Source of the DNA: Hymenopus coronatus
Lineage: Eukaryota > Arthropoda > Insecta > Mantodea > Hymenopodidae
Reading direction: 5' to 3'
Assembly: GCA_030762935.1 (NCBI GenBank)
Contig: CM060899.1
Location: 64,158,501 to 64,222,500, forward strand
DNA: 64,000 nucleotides
Translations under genes and position numbers: made by a program
The notes under the pieces: generated by a model
What the model saw: only the letters and a program-made list of their open reading frames with translations
What the model was told of the DNA's origin: nothing
Database searches by the model: none
Shown: in pieces, positions 33,707 to 44,248 of the stretch
Position numbering within the stretch: the first letter of the stretch is position 1
Layout: each line of letters opens with the position of its first letter

Positions 33707-34097
33707 ACTTCGTCTAGTTCAGCAGTTTCCACGCTCATGATATTGAAATCATCCGCCATTTTATGGATCGATACGAGATTTAAGAGTCATGTGCTACTTG
33801 AATGAGGCCGTGGACGCATAGACCAAAGTTGGCTATAAATTCTGTGTTGTAGATTTTTCTACTTTTAACAGTATTGAATTACTTTTAGCATCAACTGTCT
33901 AAAATGGCGTTTCGGTTGAAACATCTGGACTATATATGTGAATCCACGTGTTTCAAATAGAACGAAATCCTTTTCTCGATGGATCACCAACTGTTCTTCA
34001 TTTGTCACTCTCTGGGAAAAGTGCAGTAATTGTTGACTTCCGTACAGGGCTCTGATGACCCATCCGCCCCCACAAAGCAAGAAAACCTCGTGACAAC
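33707..34097 (-). other. Possible host sequence; unrecognised minus-strand frame 34080-33865
   Basis: Not family A. A 71-codon minus-strand frame (ALYGSQQLLHFSQRVTNEEQ to FRQLMLKVIQYC) looks less repetitive than most frames here. The bases before it (TGGGTCATCAG) could be a weak splice acceptor. It lies just downstream, in gene orientation, of a duplicated exon end. I do not recognise the protein, and it may be untranslated sequence. Confidence 0.3.
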
Positions 34098-34246
34098 CTT
34101 TTTCTCTCTCTTAACTTCCCTTTTTCAAAACTTTTCCTTTCTGCCTTTTATCTGAACAAGGATTCTATCTTATTCTCCAGTGAAAGGTAAAGGTTACACA
34201 GTCTTTGCGGTTTTAATTGAAAAGTGGATCATTAGTGGACGTCTTT
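34098..34246 (-). pseudogene. Truncated duplicate of the terminal exon and 3' UTR at 37.25-37.53 kb
   Basis: Aligns with 37251-37394. On the minus strand it has the last codons STNDPLFN and stop (stop at 34213-34215), then the same UTR sequence (TTGCGG, CCTTTCTG, TTCAAAACTTTTCC). The upstream coding part is cut off by a family A copy inserted at 34247. The two copies differ at scattered positions, so they are old paralogues or alleles rather than a recent duplication. Confidence 0.7.
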
Positions 34247-34370
34247 ATTACTTTCTCTACACATATTATGTAAACAATGCTTTTAGAGAAGGTATTGCAT
34301 TCCACCCAAAAATTAGACACCGAGATTTTAACGGAAGTAGACCTTTTAGGGTCCCCTTAATCCAAAAAAA

Positions 34371-35398
34371 TCTGATGCGTTCCATTCACATGACTTTCTC
34401 TACATCTCAGCAACAAATTATTGTTAAAAGCTTGTGCTTCAATTTACTTCATTCTCATCGAGAAACAATTAGCAGAAATAGTCTTATTAATTGCTTCTTT
34501 GTAAGTAGAACCGAATAAGAGAGTACCATAGGTTAAAGTCCAAAGTCCAAAGCTGGTTGCTATGTGACTGACGTTCCTTTGTTTGTATGCACAGGAGTTG
34601 ACAAATTCCTGCATGAGAAAAGTATGTTTTTCAAAGCTGAAACAAAAAATAAGGAATATCCTAAAAACGAACAATTCCACGAAAAAAATTATATAGCATA
34701 AATTGTGTGTTTTAGTGTGCTCTACATGTTTTGTGTGGTAAGTTTTTGTCATCTCTTATGGTTTAGCAATTATGTAAAATTCCGTAAAATTCATTCAGAA
34801 TAAAGCAGTCTTCAGAGGTTATTCCCAGAAAATTCAAAATATACATTTTATTTGTCAGGTAAAGATCTTTAATATACGAACTTTTAATCAAAATCGTTAG
34901 AGCCATTTTTGAGAAATTTTTCCATGTAAAGGGTAGTTTGTGGTGGGAGGATTTTTCTCAATATCTTCGTGTCGCATCCCTGGAAGATAGTAAACTTAAA
35001 TACCAAGTTAGGTGTTTTACCGACTTTTCGTTTTTGAGTTATCGTGTTCACAGTCACATAAGAGATTTTAATAAAAATCGTTAGAGCCATTTTTGAGAAA
35101 AACAAAGTGTTCGAAATATTTTCCATGTAAAGCTTAGTTTTGGTGGGGAGGTTTTCCAGAGAATCTTCGCGTCGCTTCCTTGGAAGATATCAATCTTAAA
35201 TATAAACTTCGGTAATTAACGGTGTTTTCGTTTTATACTGCCCACAGACACACATGTACACGGACATTTTTCTAAAATTGCTTTTTCTTGGATTCAGAGG
35301 CTCTCAAAACACATATTGTCGGTGAAATCTCGACATCGACATCAATACAATACCTTCTCTATACACTATGTACACATATACGTATAGAGAAAGTAAAA
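34371..35398 (-). mobile_element. Family A inverted copy with internal partial duplication
   Basis: Starts at the inverted hairpin and ends at a 5' palindrome (ACTATGTACACATATACG). The ATCGTTAGAGCCATTTTTGAG segment occurs twice (about 34890 and 35075), so roughly 180 bp of body sequence is repeated after a break in the microsatellite. Confidence 0.8.
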
Positions 35399-35453
35399 AA
35401 AAACATTTTTAGAAAAAAGTATGTGTGTATCCGAGTGTCCATTTGTCTGGGAA

Positions 35454-35752
35454 TATCACCCTCCGTGGTGTAATGGTTACCATGCTGACTTCGTATACCC
35501 AAGGTCGCGGGTTCAGACCCGGTGGAGGACGATGGATTTTTGCGGGCGTAAAAATCCTTAGCATGGCTTCTTTCGGAAGGGAAGTAAATCCGTTGGTCCC
35601 GTGTTGTAGATTTATGGCACGTAAAAAAGCCTCAAGCGTGATAGAGAGGCCTCTGAGCAAAATTAAGCGATCTTCTACGCCCAGTATAGAATGGGACGCT
35701 GAGAAGCAAAGCAGTTAAAGAGTGTCCCTAAATAACACGCCATCTACGTTTA
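35454..35752 (+). mobile_element. tRNA-derived SINE with 14-bp target duplication
   Basis: 299 bp, flanked by CATTTGTCTG-G/C-GAA at 35440-35453 and 35753-35766. The head has GGTGTAATGG and GCGGGTTCAGACCC. The body matches the copy at 23687-23985 throughout. The duplication has one mismatch, consistent with a fairly recent insertion. Confidence 0.92.
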
Positions 35753-35998
35753 CATTTGTCTGCGAACACGATAACTCAAAAACGAAAGTTCGGTAAAATC
35801 CCAGACTTGGCATATAAGTTTAGTATCTTCCAAGGATGCGACATAAAGTACCCTTTACATGAAGACATTTTCGAAAACTGTGTACAAAAAGTAAACCGTA
35901 AGAAATAGACAAAAACTTACAACACAAAATATGTAGATCTCGTTGAAACACACAATTTATGTCATATACATTTTTTTCGTGGAGTTGAATACTTTTAC

Positions 35999-37250
35999 TT
36001 TTTCTACGCGTACTGTGTACGAAGGCCGGTTATTTCCACCTCCGATAGGCTATACATAAAAGACAAGTTCATAGAAAACAATTATTTTATTACTAAAGGT
36101 TTTGTGCGCTTATAGTTACTTTTCAACATAATCATCGAAAAAATTCAGAAATTTGTCGTATCTTTGCACAAGCTTTGAAATACCCGCTTCAAAAAAATGT
36201 TGCCACTAAAGATTTCAAAAGAGAATTGGCATTGTTTTGAAGATCTTTGTACTTTACGATGTTTGCGAAGAGCCATTCAATACAAACAAAAAAGAATGCT
36301 GACTTCAGGAATTGTGTTGATCCATGACAACGCTCGTACACACACTGCTGGCACAACCCATCGGCTTCTTGAAACATTTCAATGCGACATTTTTATCATC
36401 CTCCGTACAGTCCTGACATGGCACCCAGCAACTTTCACCTTTTCCCTGAACTGAAGAGGGCAGCACTTGCATTCCACCCAAAAATTTGGTACCGAGATTT
36501 CACCGGAAATACTTGTTTTGGGTCTCCCTGAATCCAAAAAAAAGGCATTTTCCCCAAACGATCCATGTGTGTTACTGTGTCTGTGTGTATTTCTTGTGTC
36601 TGTGGACAGCATAGCTCAAGAACGAAAAGACTGTTAAATACCAAACTTGGATTTTTGAGTTTGGATTCTTCCAAGGATGCGACACGAAGCTTTTCAAGAA
36701 AATCCCCTCCACACACACGGAGCTTTTCAAAATTGGCTCTAAAGATTTTGATTAAAATATCCTATATACCTGACAAATAATAGGTATGTTTTGCATTTTC
36801 TAGGAATAGCCTTTGAAGACTACTTTATTCTGAATGAATTTTGCATAACTGTTAAACCGTAAGAGATGGAGAAAACCTTACGACACAAAAAATGTAGAGC
36901 ACGTTAAAACACACAATTTATGTTATATACATTCTTTTCGTGAAGTTGTCCATTTTTAGGTATTCCTTGTTTTTGGTTTCAGCTTTGAAAAACTTATATT
37001 TTTCCCATACAGAAATTTGCCAACTCGTGTCCATACAAACAAAGGAACTTCATTCACATAGCAACCAGTTTTTGACTATTACTTGAACCTATGTTTCTCC
37101 GTTATTTCGCTTCTAGTTAAAAAAAGCAAGTAATAAGACTATTTCTGCTAAGTTTTTCTCGATTGGCATGAAGTAAATAGAAGCATTAGCTTTTTAACAA
37201 TAATTTGTTGCAGAGATGTAGAGAAAGTCATGTGAATGGAACACATCATA
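35999..37250 (+). mobile_element. Family A copy interrupted by a mariner derivative
   Basis: Its first ~20 bp (CTTTTTCTACGCGTACTGTG) are followed by the mariner derivative and it resumes at 36463 with TTGCATTCCACCC. The rest is complete to the 3' hairpin (TGGAACACATCATA). The right half of the palindrome is missing, so the mariner insertion was accompanied by deletion. Downstream sequence is the exon 3' UTR. Confidence 0.82.
36020..36462 (+). mobile_element. Fold-back mariner derivative, second copy, right end lost
   Basis: Follows TA at 36018-36019. Matches 20375-20830: the same inverted 3'-end block, then the catalytic fragment (SGIVLIHDNARTHTAGTTHR) with frameshifts, stopping at GAAGAGGGCAGCAC. 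The right inverted arm is absent. It sits at the TA inside the family A 5' palindrome. Confidence 0.8.
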
Positions 37251-37532
37251 GTTTTTTTCTTCTCTTAACTTTCTTTTCTTCAAAACTTTTCCTTTCTGTC
37301 CTTTATGTGGACGGAGATTCTTCAGTGAAAGTTACAGGTCGCAGTCTTTGCGGCTTTAATTGAAAAGTGGATCATTAGTGGACGCCATTATAATTTTTAA
37401 TCCATCTCTTTTGTACCTCATTTCCTGGGAGCCAAACGTAATGCGCACAGCTCCATTCACTTGTTTTAAAGAGTTAGTGAGACCAAGTAACAGGTCTCCT
37501 GCAGTTTTTCCTTTCCTTAATTTGCCCTGGAG
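37251..37532 (-). CDS. Candidate terminal exon and 3' UTR of an unrecognised host gene
   Basis: On the minus strand a pyrimidine-rich acceptor (TTTTCGTTTGCTTGCAG, about 37549-37533) precedes an open frame of 58 codons from 37532 to the stop at 37356-37358. The peptide starts LQGKLRKGKTAGDLLLGLTN, continues SLKQVNGAVRITFGSQEMRY and KRDGLKIIMAS, and ends TNDPLFN. Composition is normal for a globular protein and unlike the low-complexity frames around it. I do not recognise the family and no upstream exon is visible in the window. 37355-37251 would be 3' UTR. Its end is duplicated at 34098-34246. A processed or partial pseudogene is an alternative. Confidence 0.5.
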
Positions 37533-37728
37533 CTGCAAGCAAACGAAAAGCATGTTAAATGATGTGTTAATGTCTTGATGTTTTAATTTTTTGAGACAAA
37601 GGTTTTAGTCTCGTTCCATAGAAAAAGCAGAATTTGCACCTAAATACGACGCCTCCCCAATAGGGACGCTACAGCACATCTTTTGGGCTGCGGGAGTAAG
37701 CTCTTGATTTGATTTTTCATAAAAATAT
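37533..37728 (-). other. Putative intron upstream of the candidate exon
   Basis: Holds the pyrimidine tract next to the acceptor. The rest is unremarkable and ends at the next family A copy. Confidence 0.35.
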
Positions 37729-39054
37729 AATCTGATGTGTTCCATTCACATGACTTTCTCTACATCTCTGTAGCAAATTATTGTTAAAAAGGTTATGCTT
37801 CTATTCACCTCATTTTAATCCAGAAAAAATTAGCAGAACTAGTCTTTTTACTTGCTTCCTTGTAAGTAGAAGCGAAATAAGGAACTACCATAGGTTAAAG
37901 TGACAGCCAAAAGCTGGTTGCTATGTGACTGAAGTTCCTTTGTTTTTATGGACACGAGTTGATAAATTCCTGTATGAGAAAAGTATGTGTTTTACAGGTG
38001 AAATTAAAAACATGTATTTACTCAAAAATGATCAACGCCACGAAAAAATTGGATATAACATAAACTGTGTGCTTTAACTGCTCTATATTTTCTGTTTAGT
38101 TAGCCTTTGTCTATCTCTTACGGTTTAGCAGTTATGCAAAATTCCGTAAAATGCATCCAGAATAAAGTAGTCCTCAGAGGCTATTCCCAGAAAATTGAAA
38201 ATATGTATTTAATTTTTCAGGTAAATGACCATAGTATACCATATTTATATCAAAATTGATAGAGCCATTTTTGAGAAAATAAAATTTTTCGAAAAAGTTC
38301 CATGTAAAGGGTAGTTTAGAGTCCAAGGATTTTTCCCAATATCTTCGTCTTGCATCCTTGGAAGACAGTAAACTTAAATACCAAATTTAATATTTTTCGG
38401 ACTTTCCGTTTTTGAGTTATAGTGTTCACAGACAAATGGACACACACACAAACACGGACCTTTTTACTTTCTCTATATGTAATATGTACATAGTGTATAG
38501 AGAACGTATTGTATTGCACCCAAAAATTCGATACCGAGAATTCACAGGAAATACATGTTTTAAGACACCCTGAATCCACATAAAAACATTTTTAGAATTT
38601 TGTCCGTGTGTGTGAGCCTAAGGACAGCATAGCTCAAAAACGAAAAGACCGTTAAATACCGAACTTGGTATTCCAAGGATGCGACACGAAGGTTTTCAAG
38701 AAAATCCCCCCACCCCAAACTACCCTTCACATGGAACAATTTTCGAAAATTTTGATTTCTAAAAAATGGTTCTAACGATTTTGATTAAAATATCGGATAT
38801 TAAAGATATTTAACTGACAAATAAAATTTATATCTTGAATTTTCTGGGAATAGCCTTGAAGACTACTTTATTCTGAATTAATTTTACGGAATTGTGTATA
38901 ACTGGTTTACCGTAAGAGATAGATTCTTTAAATTTTTTATTTGAGATACAGGGGACCCTAAAACATGCATTTCTGGTGAAATCTCGGTATAGAATTTTTT
39001 GTGCAATACTACTCCTCAGTACACTATGTACATAGTAGGTATAGAGAAAGTAAA
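37729..39054 (-). mobile_element. Family A copy split by a nested copy
   Basis: Parts 37729-38464 and 38938-39054. It breaks in the CACGGACCTTTTT run and resumes with TTTATTTGAGATACAGGGG. The inverted hairpin and palindromic 5' end are both present. Confidence 0.85.
38465..38937 (+). mobile_element. Family A nested copy, 3' truncated
   Basis: Starts ACTTTCTCTATATG with the palindrome. It ends after ACCGTAAGAGATAG, in the middle of the body. The 3' half was lost before or after insertion. Confidence 0.82.
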
Positions 39055-39715
39055 AAAGGTTATACTTCTATTTACTTCATGATAATCAGTAAAAATTAAC
39101 AGAAATAGCCATATTACTTGCTTCCTTGTAAGTAAAGGTGAAATAAGGGAGAACCATAGGTTAAAGACATAATCAAAAGCTGGTTGCTATGTCACTAAAG
39201 TTCCTTTGTTTGCATGGACAGCAGTTGACACATTCCTGTATGAGAAATGTATAAGTTTTTCATAGTAGAAACCAAATTAAGGAATGCCACAAAAACGACG
39301 AACTCCACGCAAAAAATGTGTATAACATAAATTATGTGTTTTAACGTGCTCTACATTTTTTGTTCGGTAAGTTTTTGTCCATCTCTTACGGTTTAGCAGT
39401 TATTCAAAATTTGGTAAAGCTCATCCAGAATAATCTACTCTTCAGAGGGTATTCCCAGAAAATTCCAGATATACATTTTATTTGTCAGGTAAATATCTTT
39501 AATATACGAAATTTTAATCAAAATCGTTAGAGGCATTTTTGAGAAAATCAAAATTTTCGAAAAAAGTTCCATGTAAAGGGTAGTTGGGGGTGGGGAGATT
39601 TTTCTGAAAATCTTCGTGTCTCATCCCTGAAAGATACTAAACTTAAATACCAAGTTTGGTATTTTACCTGCTTTTCGTTTTTGAGTTATCGTGTTCACGG
39701 ACACACGGACACAGT

Positions 39716-39797
<82 letters not shown>

Positions 39798-39929
39798 CCT
39801 TTTTGTGAAAATACTTTTTTTGGATATAGGGGACCCTAAAACATATATTTCCGGTGAAATCTCGGTATGGAATTTTTGGATGGAGTGCAACATCTTCTCT
39901 ATACACTATGTACATAGTGTAGAGCAAGT
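39055..39929 (-). mobile_element. Family A copy with the longest microsatellite in the window
   Basis: The 3' tip is missing (starts at GGTTATACTTCTATT). Otherwise ordered to a 5' end with perfect ACTATGTACATAGT. An uninterrupted (CA)n of about 76 bp lies at 39718-39794, against 2-20 units in other copies. Confidence 0.88.
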
Positions 39930-40265
39930 TTAAAATGCCCGGGGATTTTGATCGATCCCAGAATCGAGCTCAGAACCGCTATCTCATGGCAGAAGAGAGT
40001 TCGCATTCAACATTTAACCTTGTGTTACATTTGGAGAGGTGTGGTGTAGCTGGGGAAATCATTAAAAATTTGCGGTTTCCCCCACTTTCTCTGTCAAAAG
40101 TACTTTCCTTTGTTCGTTTCGAGTGTTCGCCCGCCGAACTGTCAGCATTCTGAGACATACTTTACGCTCTTCAGGACAATCGGCATAGGAGGTTCTACTT
40201 TCACCGTTTTTTCGTACTACCTTGACATCCACTCCCTTTCCATCTCGTCCATAATGTCTGACGAC
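39930..40265. other. Unannotated stretch
   Basis: About 335 bp of GC-richer unique sequence. Overlapping short frames exist on both strands (for example 40274-40062 minus and 39935-40153 plus) but neither is recognised. Confidence 0.35.
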
Positions 40266-40340
40266 AGCCTCCATGGTCTAAAGGTAATCTACTAGCCTTT
40301 GGTTGCCAAGGTCCGGGGTTCAAACCCGGTGGACTCTAAT
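40266..40340 (+). repeat. tRNA-like sequence (SINE head or tRNA pseudogene)
   Basis: CATGGTCTAAAGGTAATC is A-box-like, and GGGGTTCAAACCCGG is a B-box-like T-arm that pairs with itself. The anticodon arm is poor by eye, so a functional tRNA is unlikely. No body of the known SINE types follows. Confidence 0.45.
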
Positions 40341-40394
40341 TTATTCAAAATGTTGCAGCTCCTCTAAAAAATATGCTAAAGAAAATGACCATAT

Positions 40395-40733
40395 GGTCGT
40401 CTCCTTAGCGCGGTGGTAGCGCAGCTGCTTACCAAGTGGGAGTCCTGGGTTCGATCCCCAGTACAGGCGTGGGGATTTTTCAGCCGCTGGGAGATCTGGC
40501 CCGGGGTGCAATCAGCCTCGTAAGGTCCCTCAGCCGCTACTTGATGGAGAAGTAGCGGCTCCAGGTCATGAGGACCGCAGTAACCGGCAGGGGGGTCTCG
40601 AGGCGCTGACCACGTCTCACCCTCCAATTCTGCACCCCATCCATGACGTCTGTAGTGGACCGAGATGGAGGACGCAGCGGCCGGGCGGTAGGCCAAGGTT
40701 CCCCGTGAACTGTCGTGCCATGGAGTTATTATT
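40395..40733 (+). mobile_element. tRNA-derived SINE (third type) with 12-bp target duplication
   Basis: 339 bp flanked by AAATGACCATAT at 40383-40394 and 40734-40745. The head has CTTAGCGCGGTGGTAGCGCA and GGGTTCGATCCCCAG. A GC-rich body (AGCCGCTACTTGATGGAGAA) ends in an ATTATT tail. It differs from the 299-bp SINE and the 28.1-kb SINE. Confidence 0.88.
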
Positions 40734-40774
40734 AAATGACCATATACATGGTGGAATAAAACTTATCAAATTCC

Positions 40775-42293
40775 AATGTGTGCTTCATAGATGCATTACT
40801 ATCTCTGCATCCCTGAAACAAATTCTTGCTAAAAATCTAACTCTTCTATTTACTTCATGATAATCCAGAAAAAAAAAAAAAACGAACAGAAATGGTCGTT
40901 TTACTTGCTTCCTTAAAAGTAGAAGCGAAAAAACCTGATGTGTTCCATTCACATGACTTTCTCTACATCTCTGTAACAAATTATTGTTAGTAAGCTTATA
41001 TTTTATTTATTTCATGCTAATCGAGACAAATTAGCAGAAATAGTCTTATTTCTTGCTTTATTGTAAGTAGAACCGAAATAAGGGAGTACCATAGGTTAAA
41101 GTGAAAGTCAAAAGCTGGTTGCTATGTGACTGATGCTCCTTTGTTTGTATGGACAGGAGTTGGCAAATTCCTGTATGAGAAAAGTATAAGTTTTTCAAAG
41201 CTGAAACAAAGAAAAAGGAATATCTCAAAAACGATCAACTCCACGAAAAAATGTATGCAACATAAAGTGTGTTTTAACGTGCTCTACATTTTTTGTCTGT
41301 TAAGTTTTTGTTCATATCTTACGGTTTAGTAGTTATGCAAAATTCATCCAGAATAAAGTAGTCTTCAGTGGCTATTCCCAGTTAATTCAAAATATACATT
41401 TTATTTGTCAGGTAGATATTTTAATCAAAACCGTTAGAGCCATTGTTTAGAAAATCAAATTTTTCGAAAAAGATTCCTGTAAAGGGTAGTTTGGGGTGGT
41501 GGGATTTTTCTGAAAATCTGCGTGTCGCATCCCTGGAAGATACTAAACTTAAATACCAAATTTGGTATTTTACCGACTTTTTATTTTTGAGTTATCGTGT
41601 TCACCGACACACGGACACACGGTTACACACACACAGACCTTTTTCTGAAAGTACTTTTTTTTTGATACAGGGGACCCTAAAACATATATTTCCGGTGAAA
41701 TCTCGATATTGAATTTTTTGATGGAGTGCAATACCTTCTCTATACACTATGCACATAGTACGTATAGAGAAAGTAATAAGGGAGTACCATAGGTTAAAAT
41801 GACAGTCAAAAGCTGGTTGCTATGTGACTGAAGTTCCTTTGTTTGTATGGACAGGAGTTGACAAATTCGTGAATGAGAAATGTATGTTTTTGATAGCAGA
41901 AACCAAAAACAAGGAATTTCTCAAAAAGGATGAACTCTACGAAAAATTGTATACAGAAATTGTGTGTTTTAAAGTGCTCTACCTTTGTTGTGTGGTAAGT
42001 TTTTGTCCATCTCTTACGGTTTAACAGTTATTCAAAATTCCGTAAAATTCATCCAGAATAAACTATTCCTCTATTCCCAGAATATGCAAGATATGCATTT
42101 TGTTTATCAGTTAGATGTCTTCAGTATACGATATTTTAAGCAAAATGGCTTATTCTGAAAATACTTTTTTTGGATACAGGGGACCCAAAAGCATATATTT
42201 CCGGTGAAACCTCGGTACAGAATTTTTGATGGAGTGCAACACCTTCTCTATACACTATGTATATAATGCGTATAAGAAAGTAAAAATAGGGTA
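40775..42293 (-). mobile_element. Family A host copy interrupted by a nested copy
   Basis: Parts 40775-40926 and 41776-42293. Host sequence GTAGAAGCGAAA continues as AATAAGGGAGTACC after the nested copy, exactly as in uninterrupted copies. The 5' end is at about 42245-42290. Confidence 0.88.
40927..41775 (-). mobile_element. Family A full-length nested copy with exact junctions
   Basis: About 849 bp. Left end CCTGATGTGTTCCATTCACA, right end ACGTATAGAGAAAGT. It interrupts GAAGCGAAA/AATAAGGG of the host between A residues. No duplication longer than a few A residues can be seen. Confidence 0.9.
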
Positions 42294-42329
42294 AGCCACT
42301 GTAACTGTTTAATAAAGTTTTGTTCATAA

Positions 42330-42858
42330 CTTTCGTTACTGTTTTGTTATTTTCTGAAAAATAGCTTTAACGATTTTGATTAAAATATCGTATATTAAAG
42401 ACACTTATCTAACAAATAAAATGCATATCATGAATTTTCTGGGACTAGCCTCAAAATACCTCTTTATTCTAGATGCTTTTTATTGAATTTTACATAACTG
42501 CTAAACCGTAAGAGATGAAATCAAAATTACTGCGCCAAAAATGTAGAGCAGGTAAAAACACATAATTTATGTTACATACATTTTTTCGTTGAGTAGATCG
42601 TTTCTGAGATATTTCCTTTTTTTGGTTTCACCTTTAAAAAAAACTTGTATTTTTCTCATACAGGAATTGCTGAACTCCTGTCCATAGAAACAAAGGAACT
42701 TCGGTGCATAGTAACCAGCTTTTGACTATCATTTTAGCCTATAGAATCCCTCAATGTTACTTACAATGAAGCAAGTTAATGACTATTTCTGATTAGCATG
42801 AAGTAAATAGAAGCATAAGCTTTTTAACAGTTTTGTTGCAGAGATGTAGAGAAAGTCA
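42330..42858 (+). mobile_element. Family A copy, 5' truncated
   Basis: Begins in the body (TAGCTTTAACGATTTTGATT) and ends at the subterminal motif GATGTAGAGAAAGTC. The outer hairpin is absent. Confidence 0.8.
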
Positions 42859-43635
42859 AACACTTAAAACAACTCTGATAGGTAGTACTTAGGTTTAGAG
42901 CTTTAGGTAATTTAATTTTATAATACTAATCACACACATACACACACACACACACACATTAACTCTCACATTCATGTTTCCAGATTTTGTGGGGGATACG
43001 AAATACTTCTGGTTCAAGAAAAATTCCCCGCCCTAGCCCGGAATTAAACCCAGGTCCCCACTGACCATTCCACCACGAAAGTATTCATAGGAAAACTTTT
43101 TATAGGAAATGTGTTAGTTAAAATTCTGAGGAAAATTCTATTAGAAAGTGGATAAAGTTCAACTTGGGGTTTCTACGATTATGAGTTGCAAAACTTCACT
43201 TTACGCTCTGATAATATTATCGTGCAAAATGTTATTTGTTTGTTAAAGACGCAGGATAATATGATCACCACCGGTGTGCACGAATTTCGTCCCGCAGGAG
43301 TTTTTTGCAAGCCAGCAAATATGACAGTGCTGTCACACTGCAACGCTTGCCTCTCACCTAGGCATGTGGGAGTTGTGATGGATGAAGCGGCGTCCGTGCG
43401 GATTTTGCCCGGGCTCTCCGGTTCCCTCCGCTATTCGTTCCTCCAATTGCTCCATAATCATATTTCCTGTCGTCAATTTCACTGTCGTTTATCACCCACT
43501 TCCTCAGTTTCATGCCAGGCACCGGGATGATCACCCATCCTGGTTTTTTGTTGAGACGGAGCCTCGGCTCCTCAACAGGCGTCTGACGAAAGGCCCTGGC
43601 TTGCAACTCCTGGGAGGGGTTATATCCTACATACT
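42859..43635. other. CA microsatellite, tRNA-like motif and unannotated sequence
   Basis: A CA run lies at about 42932-42958. 43035-43075 has, on the minus strand, CCTGGGTTTAATTCCGGG, a B-box-like motif. 43100-43635 has overlapping frames on both strands (for example 43606-43358 minus, with VPGMKLRKWVINDSEIDDRK), but no family is recognised. Confidence 0.4.
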
Positions 43636-44240
43636 AGGGGGTAAAGGAGGGAAGAAAAGGAAGTATGTAAGGGAAGTAGGTAGGTAAAGAACTAAGGAAA
43701 TAAGTAAGAAAGTAAGGAAGTAAGGAGGTAAGGGAAGTGAGTAAAGGAAGCAAGGATGTAAGGAAAGATGGAAATAAGGAAGTAAGGAACGAAGTAAGGG
43801 AAGTAGGTAAGTAAGGAAGGAAGAAATGAAGTAAGGAAGGAAAAAGGTAAGGAAGGAACAAGGAATTAAGGGATGTAAGTAAGTAAGGAAAGAAGGAAGT
43901 AAGAAAATAAGGCAAGTTAGTAAGGAAGGAAGTAATAAAATAAGTAAGGAGATAAGGAAATAAGTAAGAGGACTAGGTAAGTAAGGAAGTAAGGAAGGAA
44001 TGGAATTGAGTAAAGGAAGCAAGGATGTAAAGAAAGATGGAAATAAGGAAGTAAGGAAGGAAGAAGGTAAGTAAGGAAGGAAGAAATTAAATAAGGAAGG
44101 AAGGAATAAAGTAAAGAAGGAACAAGGAATTAAGGGGTGTAAGTAAGTAAGGAAAGAAGGAAGTAAGGAAAGAAGGAAGAAAGTAAGGAAGGAAGGGAAG
44201 TAAATAAGGCAAGTCGGTAAGGAAGGAAGGAAGAGGTTTC
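43636..44240. repeat. Polypurine repeat tract (AAGGAAGTAAGG type)
   Basis: About 600 bp of nearly pure purine on the plus strand, built from GGAAGTAA, AAGGAAGG and related 4- to 8-bp words. Segments of ~120 bp recur (for example AAGCAAGGATGTAAGGAAAG near 43748 and 44020), showing higher-order duplication. Long frames on the minus strand are Leu/Ser/Pro/Tyr low complexity and not genes. Confidence 0.92.
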
Positions 44241-44248
44241 ATCCCTTG

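Larger units (their letters stand above)
34247..35998 (+). mobile_element. Family A host copy split by an inverted copy and a SINE
   Basis: Parts 34247-34370 (5' module to the A-run), 35399-35453 (ACATTTTTAGAAAAAAG and microsatellite) and 35753-35998 (CGAACACGATAACTC onwards, shortened body). An inverted copy occupies the A-run (34371-35398) and a SINE the microsatellite. The copy ends where another one is inserted at 35999. Confidence 0.8.

Noticed and set aside
35425..35718. 97-codon plus-strand frame similar to frames at 23.7 kb
   Set aside because: Both lie within copies of the 299-bp tRNA-derived SINE, which is non-coding.
39664..39927. Cys/Val-rich frames through a microsatellite
   Set aside because: Translation of a (CA)n/(GT)n run inside a family A copy; the length is set by the repeat.
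40266..40340. Functional tRNA gene
   Set aside because: A- and B-box-like motifs are present but the acceptor and anticodon stems do not pair well by eye. It fits a SINE head or pseudogene better.
43627..44022. 131-codon minus-strand frame rich in Leu, Ser, Pro and Tyr
   Set aside because: Pure translation of the polypyrimidine strand of a simple repeat; no domain and no stable composition.
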